DNA from: Euryodendron excelsum
Taxonomy: Eukaryota; Streptophyta; Magnoliopsida; Ericales; Pentaphylacaceae
Reading direction: 5' to 3'
DNA: 64,000 nt
Assembly: GCA_033060915.1 (NCBI GenBank)
Contig: CM065399.1
Location: forward strand, 16,927,001 to 16,991,000
Shown here: positions 1-11,639 of the stretch, piece after piece
Position numbering within the stretch: position 1 is the first letter of the stretch
How the letters are laid out: each line of letters opens with the position of its first letter
The notes under the pieces: generated by a model
Told to the model about the DNA's origin: nothing
Seen by the model: the letters and a program-made list of their open reading frames with translations, nothing else
The model's database searches: none
Position numbers and translations under genes: made by a program

Positions 1-330
1 TCACACTATAAAAAAATATTATTAATTAAGGAGTCCAAGAGTTCTATCAAAGTGCGTATACATTACTCCCACTAGCTCCACCAACTCCATTACATATGAA
101 ACATTATTTTGCCAAAGTTATTTCTATTAGCCCTATGTTGCATGGGTCAACTGCTAGTTCTACAAATAGTTACCAAGATAGTCATGGATGTTGGCAAGGC
201 AATAATATAAAAATATATCCCCTCTAAATTCACTTTATAATTGTGATTTAGGGGCAATTTTGTTTATTTATAATACATTTGTACTGACAACAATAAAATT
301 GTCTAGTCGATAGGTTGCCCCTTCTACAAA

Positions 331-1230
331 GAATGTAGATCCTCTATCCTCTTCTTGTGTCTCATTCTTTGCTCCATGCATTCTATTGAGCTATGTCATC
401 AATTGTGATGATATAGAGAATCAGGTTTATATTAAATTTTGTCGTTTATTTTATTTAGTAAATATAAAGTAAAATTTATAATAGGTAACAAAATAAAAAA
501 TAAGAAAAATTGGAAGTTGGAATCTTTCCCAAAACCAATACACATCTTTGTGTATAAGATTTAAATCCCCTCTTCGTCTTCTACATTTTGTGTATTCATA
601 TAACAGTGTATATGTATATATAATATATCTTTGGAGTTCAGTCAACAGTGGTTTACCAGGTCACCTCAACAATTCCAATTTTGCATATAAATTCAAATCG
701 GTGTGTGGATAATTCAATCTGAAATTGGACAACCAATTCAAACAGAAAATCAACAATTAAAAATCTGTCATCATAAACCACCCTGAATCAAAATTCGTCA
801 ATTACCCAGATGAAAACTTAAGGAGCAGTGCATATTTGGGGCCAATAATCAAGATGGGTATGCATGAAAATCGAAGAAAAAAGTGCCCATCAGAGGAAGA
901 CCTTTTGACTCTAAAAAAGCTTAGGATTTAGAAACCTTATCCGCGTTCTTAGATAGTTTGATTCTTCGCCTCATACATCAGTCGGGATTCACATAGAAAT
1001 AACAACCCAATTTTCATGATATTAGAGAGATGATGACTTAAAAAGAGTTTTGATTCAGGAAAACTTCCTATATTGATTTGATACCTGTTATAGATTTATT
1101 GTCATGTTTATTAAATCTAATATGTAGAAATAATATACACGAGGTTATGTCCTTAATGATGATGATATGGACCAATAGAATGCATGGTACAGAGAGAGAA
1201 GCACAAAGAGAGGATAGAGGATTTGAATAC
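331..1230. mobile_element. Non-autonomous Mutator-like element, 900 bp
   Basis: The insertion is flanked by the perfect 9-bp direct repeat TTCTACAAA (322-330 and 1231-1239), the target-site size of Mutator-like elements. Its ends are inverted repeats: 'atcctctatcctct' near the left end matches 'agaggatagaggat' near the right end, and similarity continues for roughly 60-70 bp, including 'ccatgcattctatt' against 'aatagaatgcatgg'. The empty site is seen in the next tandem unit at about 5510-5530. No transposase frame lies inside, so it must have been moved in trans. The superfamily assignment rests on TSD length and long TIRs only. Confidence 0.75.
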
Positions 1231-1938
1231 TTCTACAAATAATTAACATCCTTGGAGGTGTTAATATCTCTATATTCTGCCAATGATTGGCCACTATTTT
1301 TCTTGCAACTAATTATTATTCGATTATTTTTTTTCAAGATACATGGAGTCTAAGCATTCGAACGATAGCTCTTTAGAACGTATGCTTGTCTAATGTTCAC
1401 ACGAGTTATGTAAACTTCATATGCTGCTTGACTGATGACTGGTTATAGAAAAACATAAAAAAAAAAAAAAAAAATTGAACTTGAAATCTCATACTTAGTA
1501 TAAGACTACTATGGTTATAAGGGCCCGTCCACAATGGATTAAACTTGGGTTTTGAATCTATTTATTTATATTAGCTTTTTATGGATACCCCAAAGAAAAA
1601 AATGGTTGTTTTGATAAGTACTTATGAATTTATTCTCACTTTTCTAACGCAACCAAACAGTAAAAGTTTTTTTTTTTTTTAGCATATTCACTTTATTTTC
1701 TTTTCCTATATCTTTTCATTTTTCTTTCCATTGACCAATCCAAGATCTAAAAGAAGCACTAAAATAAAAGACTCCATGAGAATAAATAAACAAAAAATCT
1801 AACAAACAAAATGATGTTCAAAACAAATAAAAAAAATTAGAAAAACGAAACAGTGCATGTGCTGATAAATACATAGTTCAACCAATGGAACTGCCAAAAA
1901 AAAAAAAAAAAAAAAGGTGACTCAACAAAAAATGAAAT

Positions 1939-2000
1939 TCCGCTGCTGGGAGTTGAACCCGGAAATCTACAAAGCCTTTGAAATATATTGCTACAGCAGA
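1939..2000 (-). pseudogene. tRNA-like block, copy 1 (62 nt)
   Basis: Read on the reverse strand it begins TCTGCTG and ends CAGCGGA, which pair as a 7-bp acceptor stem with one G-U. A T-arm with B-box-like 'GGTTCAACTCC' precedes the 3' end. At 62 nt it lacks about ten nucleotides of a normal tRNA, mostly from the D and anticodon arms, so it should not be functional. Homologous 62-nt blocks lie at 6422-6483 and 8125-8186. Confidence 0.55.
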
Positions 2001-3317
2001 TTTTACTAAGAACAATGCACAAAAATTATTACGTTAACCATAATTTCTCCGAACTCTCCTTAAAGTTCTCTTTTCTTGCAAAGTCTTTAATTATCTTTTT
2101 ATATCTACAAAGAAACACATGCATTATGCAATAATATTGAGTACAAGAGCCATTCTAACTAGTATAAAAAGCACGGTTAGCCGAAACATGGACTCTAGTT
2201 ACATGTTTGCAAGGGAATTTATAAATAAATACATATTTAAGTCTTTAAACTGAATGACATGTATCTTTCACCACAAGTTAAACAACTCTCTCCGAATACT
2301 CTAGACAACGAAGAGCACATATTAACAAAATATTATATGTTTGATTTTCAATGTAAGTTGGTTGGAATTAGGAGTGGACATTGGTCCAGGCCTATACTAA
2401 AAATTTGTTCATTGAGCCTAAAATCAAATCACAAATCCATCTAAAATAAAAAACTAAATTCTGAAGCCCATCCATTTAAACTAAAAAAAAATTAATAAAT
2501 ATTTTTCTTAAAAAATAATGTTAAATAATAAAAAATAAAAATATAAAAATATGTTATTTTATATTTATTTCGGATTGAGTTTCAAAGACAATTTTTAAGC
2601 CCGCACATTAATCTAATCGGGCCTAAAAATAAATTTCAAGCTTTATAAATAATGGCTAGACTTGGGCGGGCCAATAGGGCCTGTGGTCACCTTTGATTGG
2701 AATGGACTTAGCCAGTTGAAAGCATCAAAATAAACTCGAGCTTCTACCATAAATAATAGGAGTACATGCCTAAAATTGATGGACATCTTTTGTCAATTTT
2801 TGACCTTGAGAATCAAGGACGCATGCTACCCAAAAATTATCCTTACAGGACACCCCATCAACAAACACATCCATATTGCTAAAATCATAGGAAACAAAAT
2901 TTTATTTTAACTACAAAATAATACAGCAATGGGTGAATAACGATTCAGTCTCCCTTCATGAGACACACTTGATTTTTGATTTCTAAATTAGAAGATTTTT
3001 GTTTGAGAAGTTTCTGTTTTTTTTTTTTTTTTGGGTAAGCATGTCTACTTGCGAGCATGCTATATCTCGTTGTAATTGGCAGTTGTGAATTTTTTTTATT
3101 GTGTAGCATTATTTTATATATAAACCACCTATCTTGTACTAAATACAGTCCAAAAAAATGTATCAAGTGAATATTGGGAATAATACTTACTATTATGATA
3201 TTTAGGAATAACCTTTTTTTTTTCCTAAAATTCTAATAATTGGCCTTCACCAAACAATAATAAAGGCTATTAAGTACCTATTGACGTTTATTATGTTATG
3301 AACAACAATCAATCCTA

Positions 3318-3500
3318 ACGGGTGGCTCAGTGGTTGGCATGAGATTTCAAGTTCAATCTCTCCTTATGTTCACTTGTAACTAGTTATTATTCATGCAAAT
3401 ATAAAATATTTACATAATTCGTGTGGATGGTAGCCCTACATAAGCTCAAGAAAATAGTCAACTAAAGGTCTATACACACTATAACCAAAAAAAAAAAACA
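3318..3500 (+). repeat. Possible degenerate tRNA-derived SINE-like segment
   Basis: Box A-like 'tggctcagtggttgg' (3323-3337) is followed 13 nt later by box B-like 'gttcaatctc' (3351-3360), about the spacing of an RNA polymerase III promoter. An A-rich stretch follows near 3486. The same place in the other tandem units (near 7600 and 9480) keeps only the box B half. No target-site duplication was found, so this is a weak call. Confidence 0.3.
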
Positions 3501-3842
3501 ACCAACTATTTTCCTTTAGTATTGATAGAAAGTGGCAAAGCTTGATCCAGACCCATAAACAACAAAAAAAAGAAAAAAGAAAAGAAAGAAAATAAGAAAG
3601 GGGATTCAATTGCCTTTGCTCATATGTTAGTGCTTCAACGACTGATGTCAATTTATTCACTCATAAAATATTTATTTAATGTGAGAAAAAAATTAAAGTT
3701 AAGTTATTGAGGAGTTTTAATATTGAAAAAATGGCACAGTATGTTTTGAAATTGTAAACAGTGAAATGAATTTGAAAAATAAATAAATAAAAGAATAACA
3801 TTCATGTTGGTATAAGGCACTTATTGAAAAGGTACTATCAAT

Positions 3843-5336
3843 TAGAGGTGTAAAGTGGGCCGGGTCAGCCCGACATGACATGCCACGTCATCGGCACGGC
3901 ACACCAAGTGGCAAGCACGGCCCAAGAGGTGGGCCTGGCTGGGCTTAGTATTCAAAGGCACGGGTATGGGCATGGTTAAGGCACGAGCACGGCACAAGCG
4001 CAGGCACGAATACAGGCACAGCACAAGCACGACTAACAGTTAGTTTTTTGAAAAGTATTCCTAAATGTCAAAATTAACCCCCAACAACAATATAACAACT
4101 AGTTTAAAGGCCAAATGTGTATTTTCTTCAAAACTATCAAAATTACCCCTAATTTTAAAGTGTAATGAAGTAATTAATGATTATCTTACTACTAGATACA
4201 CTGATTTAGTTTTATCTGCAAAAGATTGGGACTTAATTACTGAATTTATTAAATTTATTAAATATTTTTTATAATGCTACAAATATTTATTCTCGTGTTT
4301 ATTATTGTACTTCTTATATTGTTTTAAATCAGTTATATAATAATTTTAATATTTTAGCTAAATACAGAAGTAATATTTATTTTAAAGATGCTTGTCAATC
4401 TATGAAAATTTTTTTAAAAAAATATTAGGATTATATACCACCTATTTTTTGTTTAACTGCAGTAATTGATCCTAAAATTAAATTATTTGGTGTAGAAATG
4501 TTACTAAATGAAATTTCAGAAAGTTTAACCACTATACTTAAAATTACTTTAAATGATATTAAGAGTTCATTGACCACTCTATATGAAATATATGAATCTA
4601 AACATGCAAATAATTGCCGAGCTTCTTCTTCTTAAGTACTGTGAATGTTAACAGTGATCCATCTTGGGCTTTAATTGCCACCAAGAAAAAATCTGTTGTA
4701 AGTTTTTCTTCACATGATCTACTAACTATCCTGGTGTCTATAGTAGCATTGGAGATTACTTTTAGTATAGGTAATAGGCAATTGGACAAGAGAAGAAGCA
4801 GACTAACTTCAAAAATCTTGGAATGTATTGTGTGCTTGAAGAATTGAGATGATGCAAGTCTTAGAGCCCAAAATTTGACATACGACATAATTGAAGATTT
4901 TCAAAACTTAGATATAACTAAAACAAATGAAGAATAAAAAATAAGTTCCATTTATTTTGTATTTCTATTCCATTATTGAATTACGATATATTTCAAATTC
5001 TATTTGCTATATAAGTTTTTAGACATTGTAATTTACTTTTTATACTTATTCATTCTATTTAATATTTGTAAATGGATTCCATCATAAATAAAAGTTTGTT
5101 TCATTTGTTTTGCTAAAGTTTTAAATGTATATGAGTTCAATATTGATAAAAAGAAATTTAATATGAAGACAAGCACGACACAATCACGGGCACGGGCACG
5201 AGCATGAACCGTTCCATGTCCATGGGCTGTGTCAGACCTAGCATTTTTTTTTCATAGGCCGGCACAAGCACGAGCACGAGCACGACACGAAGCACACTTG
5301 GCACACCGTGCCGACACGGCCCACTTTACACCTCTA
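3843..5336 (+). mobile_element. hAT-superfamily DNA transposon, decayed, 1494 bp
   Basis: The terminal inverted repeat tagaggtgtaaagtgggccg (3843-3862) is matched exactly by the reverse complement at 5317-5336. The element is flanked by the 8-bp target-site duplication CTATCAAT (3835-3842) and CTACCAAT (5337-5344), one mismatch, as expected for hAT. Just inside both ends are GCACG-rich subterminal repeats, typical transposase-binding regions in plant hAT elements. The uninterrupted site is visible in the tandem repeat near 9940-9955. The middle holds remains of a transposase reading on the + strand. Confidence 0.9.
4046..4910 (+). pseudogene. hAT transposase remnant (RNase H-like and dimerisation parts)
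   Basis: Three pieces of a plant hAT transposase can be followed with frame changes. The first is an open stretch 4065-4274 resembling the segment upstream of the DUF4413-type region ('DYLTTRYTDLVLSAKDWDLI'). The second lies at about 4290-4610, with 'SMKIFLKKYWDYIPPIF' and 'AVIDPKIKLFGVE' typical of the RNase H-like fold. The third, 4614-4847, is the C-terminal hAT dimerisation domain, recognisable by 'ALEITFSIGNRQLDKRRSRL' followed by 'ILECIVCLKN'. The N-terminal BED zinc finger and much of the catalytic core are missing and several stops occur. The gene is dead, and the element is an internally deleted relative of an autonomous hAT. Confidence 0.8.
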
Positions 5337-5755
5337 CTACCAATTTGTACATGGGCCACCTATTATCAAGATAGTCTTAGCTGGTGGCAAGGCAATAATT
5401 TACAAAATATTCATTCTAAATTCACTTTACAATTTTGATTTAAGGGCAATTTTGACAATTTATAATAAGTTTGTATTGACAATAGCAAAATTAGCCAACC
5501 AATAAGGTCACCGCATCTACAAATAGTTAATATCCTTGAATGTGTCAGCATCTCCATATCTCACTAATGTAGTAAGCTATCATTTTTCTTTCAACTAATT
5601 ATTATTCCATTATTTGGGTCTTGGATTTTCCTTTTGACTATAGGGTGTCCAAGCATTTGAATGGCTACTCACTCGTGCTCGTGTTTGTCTACTGTCTAAA
5701 TGAACTATGCTAACTTTATGTGTTGTATAAATGATGATTGGTCATTGAAAACGTG

Positions 5756-6030
5756 GAAAAATAGTTTAGTGGTCAGGTAGTACTGAGTACTCAATGATAA
5801 TCTTTATCAAATAGTGACACGTGCTGTGTAAATATATCAGTAATCTAAAATTATTTACCAAGTGTTATTTTTAAGGAAATATCCTATCAGAGTTTGTCAA
5901 ATAGTATTTTTTCTTAAAAATCTCTCTACTACTCTACTCATGTTAATAATGTATGCACACATCACGTATTATCATTTGATAGGATTTACTACCGAGTAAT
6001 TAATACTACCTGACCACTGGACTATTTTTC
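5756..6030. mobile_element. Mutator-type MITE, 275 bp
   Basis: Terminal inverted repeats of about 27 bp: the left end begins 'gaaaaatagtttagtggtc', and the right end read backwards begins 'gaaaaatagtccagtggtc'. Both continue with 'aggtagta'. Flanking 9-bp direct repeats are GAAAACGTG (5747-5755) and GAAAATTTG (6031-6039), 7 of 9 matching. The corresponding place in copy 1 (about 1448) lacks it. It has no coding capacity. Confidence 0.75.
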
Positions 6031-6421
6031 GAAAATTTGAATAAAAATCAAACTTGAGATCTTATGCTTAGCATGAGAGCCAATAGACACTGAATCAAAC
6101 TTGGGTTTTGAATTTGTTTATTTATATTCAGTTTTTATGGATAACCAAACAAAAAAATGAATTTTCTCACAAATACTTCTTAATTTATTCTCATTTTTTT
6201 GACCCAACCAAATAATAAAAAAGGAATTTGGAATATTTCACTTCATTTTCTTTTTGTATACCTTTCTTTTTTCATTAAGAAATCTAAGATCCAAATATTA
6301 CATTAAAATAAAATGACTCCATAAGAATAAATATATAAAAAATCTAACAAACAAAATGATGTTTAGAACAAATAAAAAAATTAGAAAAACTAAATAGTGT
6401 GACCCAGCAACAAAATGAATT

Positions 6422-6483
6422 TCCGCTGCCGGGATTTGAACCCGGAAATTCACAAATCCATTGAGTTATTGAGCTCCAGCGGA
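6422..6483 (-). pseudogene. tRNA-like block, copy 2 (best preserved)
   Basis: On the reverse strand TCCGCTG at the 5' end and CAGCGGA at the 3' end form a perfect 7-bp acceptor stem. The T-arm is also perfect, CCGGG and CCCGG flanking loop TTCAAAT. The region between acceptor and T-arm is only about 31 nt and does not fold into normal D and anticodon arms. It is therefore a shortened tRNA relic inside the tandem unit rather than a working gene. Confidence 0.6.
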
Positions 6484-8078
6484 TTTCGTTAAGTATTGCA
6501 CACAAAATGTAATTATATTGCTAATTATTCCTCGCAACTCTCCTGACGTATAAAACTACTGTTTTCTTGTGAAGCCTTTAATTATCTTTTGAGAACTAAG
6601 AAGAATCACAATGCATTATATAAGGAGTACAAGAGCCCTTCTAACAATATTAAAAACACGTATGGCAAAAATTAGGGGTGACCATAAGCCCGATAACCTA
6701 TCCATTATTTATAAAATTTAAAATTTTTTTTAGATCTAATTAGATTAATAGACGAACTCGGGAATTGTGTTTGAAAACCGATCCGGTCCGCAATATTTGT
6801 GGGTTGGAGCAGGCTTGGAAATTTATTTTTTTTTAATTTTGGGTGGGCTTAGAAATTGGTTTCAAATTCAATGGAAATTTTTTTTAGTGTAGGCCCAGTC
6901 TGACTCATCCAATATCCACATCTAAAATAATAGGCTTTAGTTACAAATTTATGATGAAATTTTCAAATAATTACATATTTAAATCTTTTAAATAGTTGCA
7001 TATGTCTTCTACCACAGGTTGAATAACCCTCTCAAAGACTCTAAAAATAAAGAACTTGAACCAACAAAAGACCTTAAGAATCATGGACATACCGTGCTGC
7101 TGCTGCTCGAAAATTATGCATGTACCACGCCCTATCAACTAACACATCCACAATGCTAAAAACATAGGAAACAAAATTTTATTTTAATTTAAAAATAATA
7201 CGGCAATGGGCAATAATAACTTATGTCCTTTCATAAGATTCATTTGAATTTTAACTTATGAATTAATAGTTTTTTTTTTTTTTTTCAATAGTTTCTCTCA
7301 TTTTGTGTTTTCTGTTTTTTGGGTTAGCATCCCTTGACCATTTGGCTCGCAACTTTGCAAGGTCTTACTCTAAATGGCGTTTATGAGTTTTATAATTGTA
7401 CAACATTACCCTATATTATTATAATTTTTCTATTTGGTAGTAATACTGTCCAAAGAAAAAGTATTAACTGAATATGGAAGCCAATACTTTATTATTATTA
7501 TACTTTGGAATATAAAATTCTTCCCTAAACCATCACAAGGACCATAAAGTGCTTGACCTTTATTATGCCATCAACAACCACGAACCAACAATAACCAACC
7601 TCATGCTAGGTGTTAGGTTTCAAGTTTGATTCCTCTTCATGCTCCCTTACAACCAATTATGATGCATGTGTTTTCTTGAAGTGTACATATTTCATGTGGA
7701 TGGTATCTTGCATGTGATCGACGAATAGTCGGTTGAAGGTATAGCACAAAAAAAAAAAACAAAAACAACCACCGACTATTTTACTTCAAATATGATAGAA
7801 AGGTGGCAAAACTTCATCCTGGCCCCCAAAAATGAAAAAAAAAAAGGGGGGAGGGGGGGGGAGGGTTGAGTTTGCCTTTGCTAATGTGTTAGTGTTTCAG
7901 CGACTGCTGATTTATTATTTTATAAAATATTTATTTAATGACAAGATACAGTAAATTTTTTGAGAATTTTTAAAAATGAAAAAAATGGCATGATATATTT
8001 TGAAATAGTAACAGTCAAAACAATTTCAAGAAAAATAAAAAGAATCAACATTCATCCGCATATTAGGCACTTGGATTT

Positions 8079-9945
8079 GTCTATTTATATTCACTTTTGT
8101 TGAATACCGAACAAAAAAGGAATTTCCGCTGCCGAGAGTTGAACCCGGAAATTCACAAATCCATTGAATTATTGTGCTACAGCGGGTCTCATTAAGTACT
8201 GCACACAAAATATTATTATACTGCTAATTGTTCCTCGCAAAACTTCTAACTTTTTCTTGTGAAGCCTTTAATTATCTTTTGAGAACTAAAAACTAATAAG
8301 AAGCACATGCATTATATAATGAGCACAAGAATCCTTCTAACAGTATAAAAAAAAAGGAGCGAAAATTAGGGTTGGCCATGGGTCCCATAGCTCGCCCATC
8401 ATTTATAAGGTTTGAAATTTTTTAAGACCCGATATTTTTATATTTTAATAAATTTATGTATTTAAATTTTATATTATTTAAAAATATTTACAAAGAAAAT
8501 ATATTTATTAACAATATTTTTAGGTTAAATAGTCAGGCTTAGGAATTTTGCATTTTCTTTTAAATTTTGGGCAGACTTAGGCATTGGTTTTAAGCCTAAT
8601 GGTAATTTTTTAGTGTAGACACGACCTGACCCAACTAATGTCTACCCCTAGCAAAAACATAGGTTTTAGTTGCATATTTACAATGAATTTGACAAATAAC
8701 TACATATTTAAATCTTCTAAATAGTTACTTATATCTTCTACCACAGGTTAAACAACTCTTTCCGAAAATTATGAAAACAAAGAGTTTGTACCAACAAAAG
8801 GCTGTATGTTTGTAATGTAGTGTGAGCATGTTGAAATATACTTAGTCAGCTGAGAGCATAAAAACAAGCTCAAGCTTCTGCCATAAGAGTAGAACAAGCC
8901 TACAACTGTTGTACATCTTACACCAATTTTTGACCTTGAGAATCATGGACATATCATGCTGTTGTTGCTTGGAAATTATTTTTGCACTATGCCCCATCAA
9001 CAAACACATCCAAATTGCTAAAAACATAAGAAACAAAATTTTATTTTAAATTAAAAATAATACGGAAATGAGAAGTAATAACTCGTGTCTTTTCATGAGA
9101 TTCAATTTTTATATGAATTAAAAGTTTATCTCTCATTTTTTGTTTTTTTTTTTTTGTTTAGCATGCCTTGACCATTTGACTTGCAACTTTGCGGACTTGC
9201 AACTTTACCGCGTTTAACTCTAAAGGGCATTTATGTGTTTTATATTACCCTCTATATAATTCACCTATTTTTGTAGTAATACTGTCCAAAGAAAAGGTAT
9301 CAAGCAAATATCGAAACCAATACTTTACTATTATTATACTTTGGAACAAGTCAATTTTTTTCTTTATTTATAAAATTCTTCCCCAAACCACAATAAATTA
9401 AGTGCTTGACCTAATTTTGCCATCAACCACAACCAACCAAAAATAACCAATTTGTAACCAACTATCATTCATGCTAAGTGTTAGGTTTCGAGTTCAATCT
9501 CTCTTATGTCTTCTTGTAACCAACTATCATTCATGTATTTACTTGAAGTGTACATGTTAGGTGTGGATGGTATCCTGTACATGTTTGGTAAACAGTTGGT
9601 TGAAGCACAAACTGCGAAAAAATTAAAAAACCATCAACTATTTTCTTTCAATTATGTTAGAAAGGTGGCAAAGCTTGATCCTGACCCATCAAAAAAAAAA
9701 AAAAACAAAAAGGATTGAGTTTGCCTCTACTCAGGTGTCAGTGCTTCAACGACTGTTGTTGATTTGTTGTTTTATAAAATATTTATTTAATATGAGGATA
9801 ACGTTAATTTTTTGAGAATTTTTTAAAATGAAAAAAATGGCATGATATGTTATGAAATAGTAGACAATCAACTCAATTCCAAGAAGAATAAAAAGAATTA
9901 AGATTTATTGACTTATAAGGCACTCATTGGAAAGGCACTACCGAT
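8079..9945. repeat. Tandem ~2.7-kb non-coding unit, copy 3 (5'-deleted)
   Basis: Begins at 'ggatttgtctatttatatt', which corresponds to about 6106 in copy 2, so roughly the first 760 bp are absent. The rest is collinear to the 'ataaggcactcattgg' end. It holds a tRNA-like block at 8125-8186 and no recognisable gene. Confidence 0.7.
8125..8186 (-). pseudogene. tRNA-like block, copy 3
   Basis: Same 62-nt length as the other two. The acceptor stem CCCGCTG/CAGCGGA has one mismatch at the end, and the T-arm CCGGG/CTCGG has one G-U. The start 'CTGTAGCACAATAATTC' resembles a box A and 'GGTTCAACTC' a box B. Confidence 0.55.
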
Positions 9946-10114
9946 TTTTACAGCGGTGACCCTACTACCAGGACAATCCTAGCTATTGGCAAGGCAATAT
10001 TCTATAAGATTTCTCTTCTGAATTCACTTTATAAATTTGATTTAGGGGCAATTATATCAATTTATAACAAGTTTGAGTTGATAACAGCAAAATTGTCTTA
10101 TCAATAAGGTCACT
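9946..10114. repeat. Start of tandem unit copy 4, cut by an LTR
   Basis: Aligns with 5337-5512 ('ttggcaaggcaata', 'ttaggggcaatt', 'aataaggtcac') and then stops where the Athila-like LTR begins. Its first bases ('ggcactaccgatttttac') give the uninterrupted version of the hAT insertion site. Confidence 0.65.
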
Positions 10115-11616
10115 TGATTGTACTCTAAAAAGTATAAATAGGAGTTCTAATTATAAGCTATTGTTAGTAATTATTTATATATTAGTATCATTTTAATAAA
10201 ATATTTATTTTCTTTTATGTTTTTGTGTCTTGTACAGATTTAAAGCTAAAATCAAGCAAAATAAGACCAATGGGAACACAAATAAATTTTTTTTTGTGTG
10301 TTAAGTGAATATATTATGTTTGTATATATTTATTCGTGTGTATGTACAAGTATATATTAGTTTATGTATGTATATCTGTGTGAATGTAGGTATAATTTAT
10401 ATATCTATTTGTGTGCAGGTGAATGAATTATGAAAAGCAACGGAATGCAATGATGAAAAGCAAAGGAAAGCATGATGAAATGGCCGGCAATTACATGTGG
10501 TATATGTAGAATGTGTATATGTACAATATATCTATATGAAATGGCCGGCGTTGCATGTGGTATATGGAGGATGTGTAAATCGATAGCATATCTATATATA
10601 TATATATATATATAATGGGAACAGTATGTAGTTGGATGAATTTTTTTAAGGCAAAAGTCATTTTTTCAATTCTTATAAATAGAACCATTTGGAGGAAGCA
10701 AGGGAGGGGAGGTCGGAGAGTTCTTTCTTGTTTTCCATTTAGTTAGTTTAAGTGTTAGCTACTTTGTAGTTTTGTGTCATTTATTTTATTATTTTTTTTA
10801 CTGTTGCTCTTTTGTAATTTTCTTTACCGTTACTTTTTTGTAATAAATCTTTTTTATTTATGAAGTTTTTTTTTTTTTTTCAGGCCAAGTCTTTTCTATA
10901 CCATGAGTAGCTAGTTTTCTTCTTGGAACCATTTGTGAAGATCATCCGAGGAGCTTGAAATTTCAACAGAGGTAATTGAATTTTTATTGTATATCTTTTG
11001 AATATTCCAATTCTTGATAATTATATTATAGATATTTTCGAAAACATAGATTTTTTACTATATTTGGTAATTTCTATGCACAAATCTTGATTTGGTATAG
11101 TTATTGTACAAATTGATAGTATGAATCTATGACTTTAATTTTATTATTCTAGATTTAATTATTGTTTATAAAACCTCTGTAGAAATTTCGAGTGAATCGG
11201 GTGATTGAATCAATTGGGTCCAAGACCATTTTATTCAGTTTCTTTAAAGTCAAGTCAACAACCATTAATCTTCCAAAAAACATCAATTTTATTTTGGTTA
11301 CTATTTTCTGCTCCAATTGTTCAATTCTCATCGGTACCTTTCTAAGTGAAATTCAAACTGGTAAGCTTAGATTTTAACTGAAGTCATTGCAATACTACGG
11401 TGTTTAGCGTGACTTAGTGGATATCTAATATTTTATCGTGGGTAAATTTATCTTTTACTGTCGGTGAATTTATTTTTTTACCGTGGGTGAATTTTTGACT
11501 CCAACTTTGCATGTTTTGTTAACCGGTCCTTGTGAATTCGATTTCGATTTACCGAGTTATTACTGCATCACAACCGTACATTGACGGATTTCAATCATAT
11601 TATTTATAAGTGATCA
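10115..11616 (+). mobile_element. 5' LTR of Athila-like element, + strand (about 1.5 kb)
   Basis: Starts TGATTGTACTCT, comparable with the start TGTGATTGTACATC of the Athila LTR at the right of the window, and ends near CA at 11616 just before a PBS. The length (about 1.5 kb) and the 3' segment 'CCTTGTGAATTCGATTTCG..TTACCGAGTTA' agree with that LTR. A TATA box (10673-10681) lies about 560 bp from the start. It contains a 61-bp tandem duplication (10475-10535 and 10536-10596, each beginning atgaaatggccggc) and a (TA)n run near 10590-10616. The exact left border is uncertain by a few bases. Confidence 0.7.
10673..10681 (+). promoter_or_regulatory. TATA box in Athila-like LTR
   Basis: 'ttataaata' followed by a purine-rich leader ('ggaggaagcaagggagggg'). 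Its position within the LTR matches that of the TATA box in the other Athila LTR of this window. Confidence 0.5.
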
Positions 11617-11621
11617 ATTTT

Positions 11622-11639
11622 TGCCGACATTGCCAGGAA
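11622..11639 (+). other. Primer binding site, tRNA-Asp type, decayed
   Basis: 'tgccgacattgccaggaa' lies five bases after the LTR end and matches 13 of 18 positions of tggcgccgttgccgggga, the complement of the plant tRNA-Asp 3' end used by Athila elements. Confidence 0.6.

Larger units (their letters stand above)
165..3842. repeat. Tandem ~2.7-kb non-coding unit, copy 1
   Basis: First of three long AT-rich units that align along their length with 5345-8078 and 8079-9945. Shared landmarks in order are a 'ttggcaaggcaata' block, a 'gggcaatttt' block, 'ctacaaat.gttaa', 'aaacttgggttttgaat', a 62-nt tRNA-like block, an 'aaacaactctctccga' block, and 'ataaggcact' at the end. No long reading frame is conserved. 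A Mutator-like element (331-1230) interrupts this copy, and a hAT element sits at its right end. Identity between copies was judged by eye and is clearly well below 100 percent, so the duplication is old. Confidence 0.75.
5345..8078. repeat. Tandem ~2.7-kb non-coding unit, copy 2
   Basis: The most complete unit: it runs from 'ttgtacatgggcc' to 'ttaggcactt' and joins copy 3 directly at 8078/8079. It contains a 275-bp MITE (5756-6030) and the best-preserved tRNA-like block (6422-6483). A G-rich run occurs near 7847-7865. Nothing in it looks like a coding gene. Confidence 0.75.

Noticed and set aside
6422..6483. Functional tRNA gene
   Set aside because: Acceptor and T-arms are good, but only 62 nt remain and no normal D or anticodon arm can be drawn.
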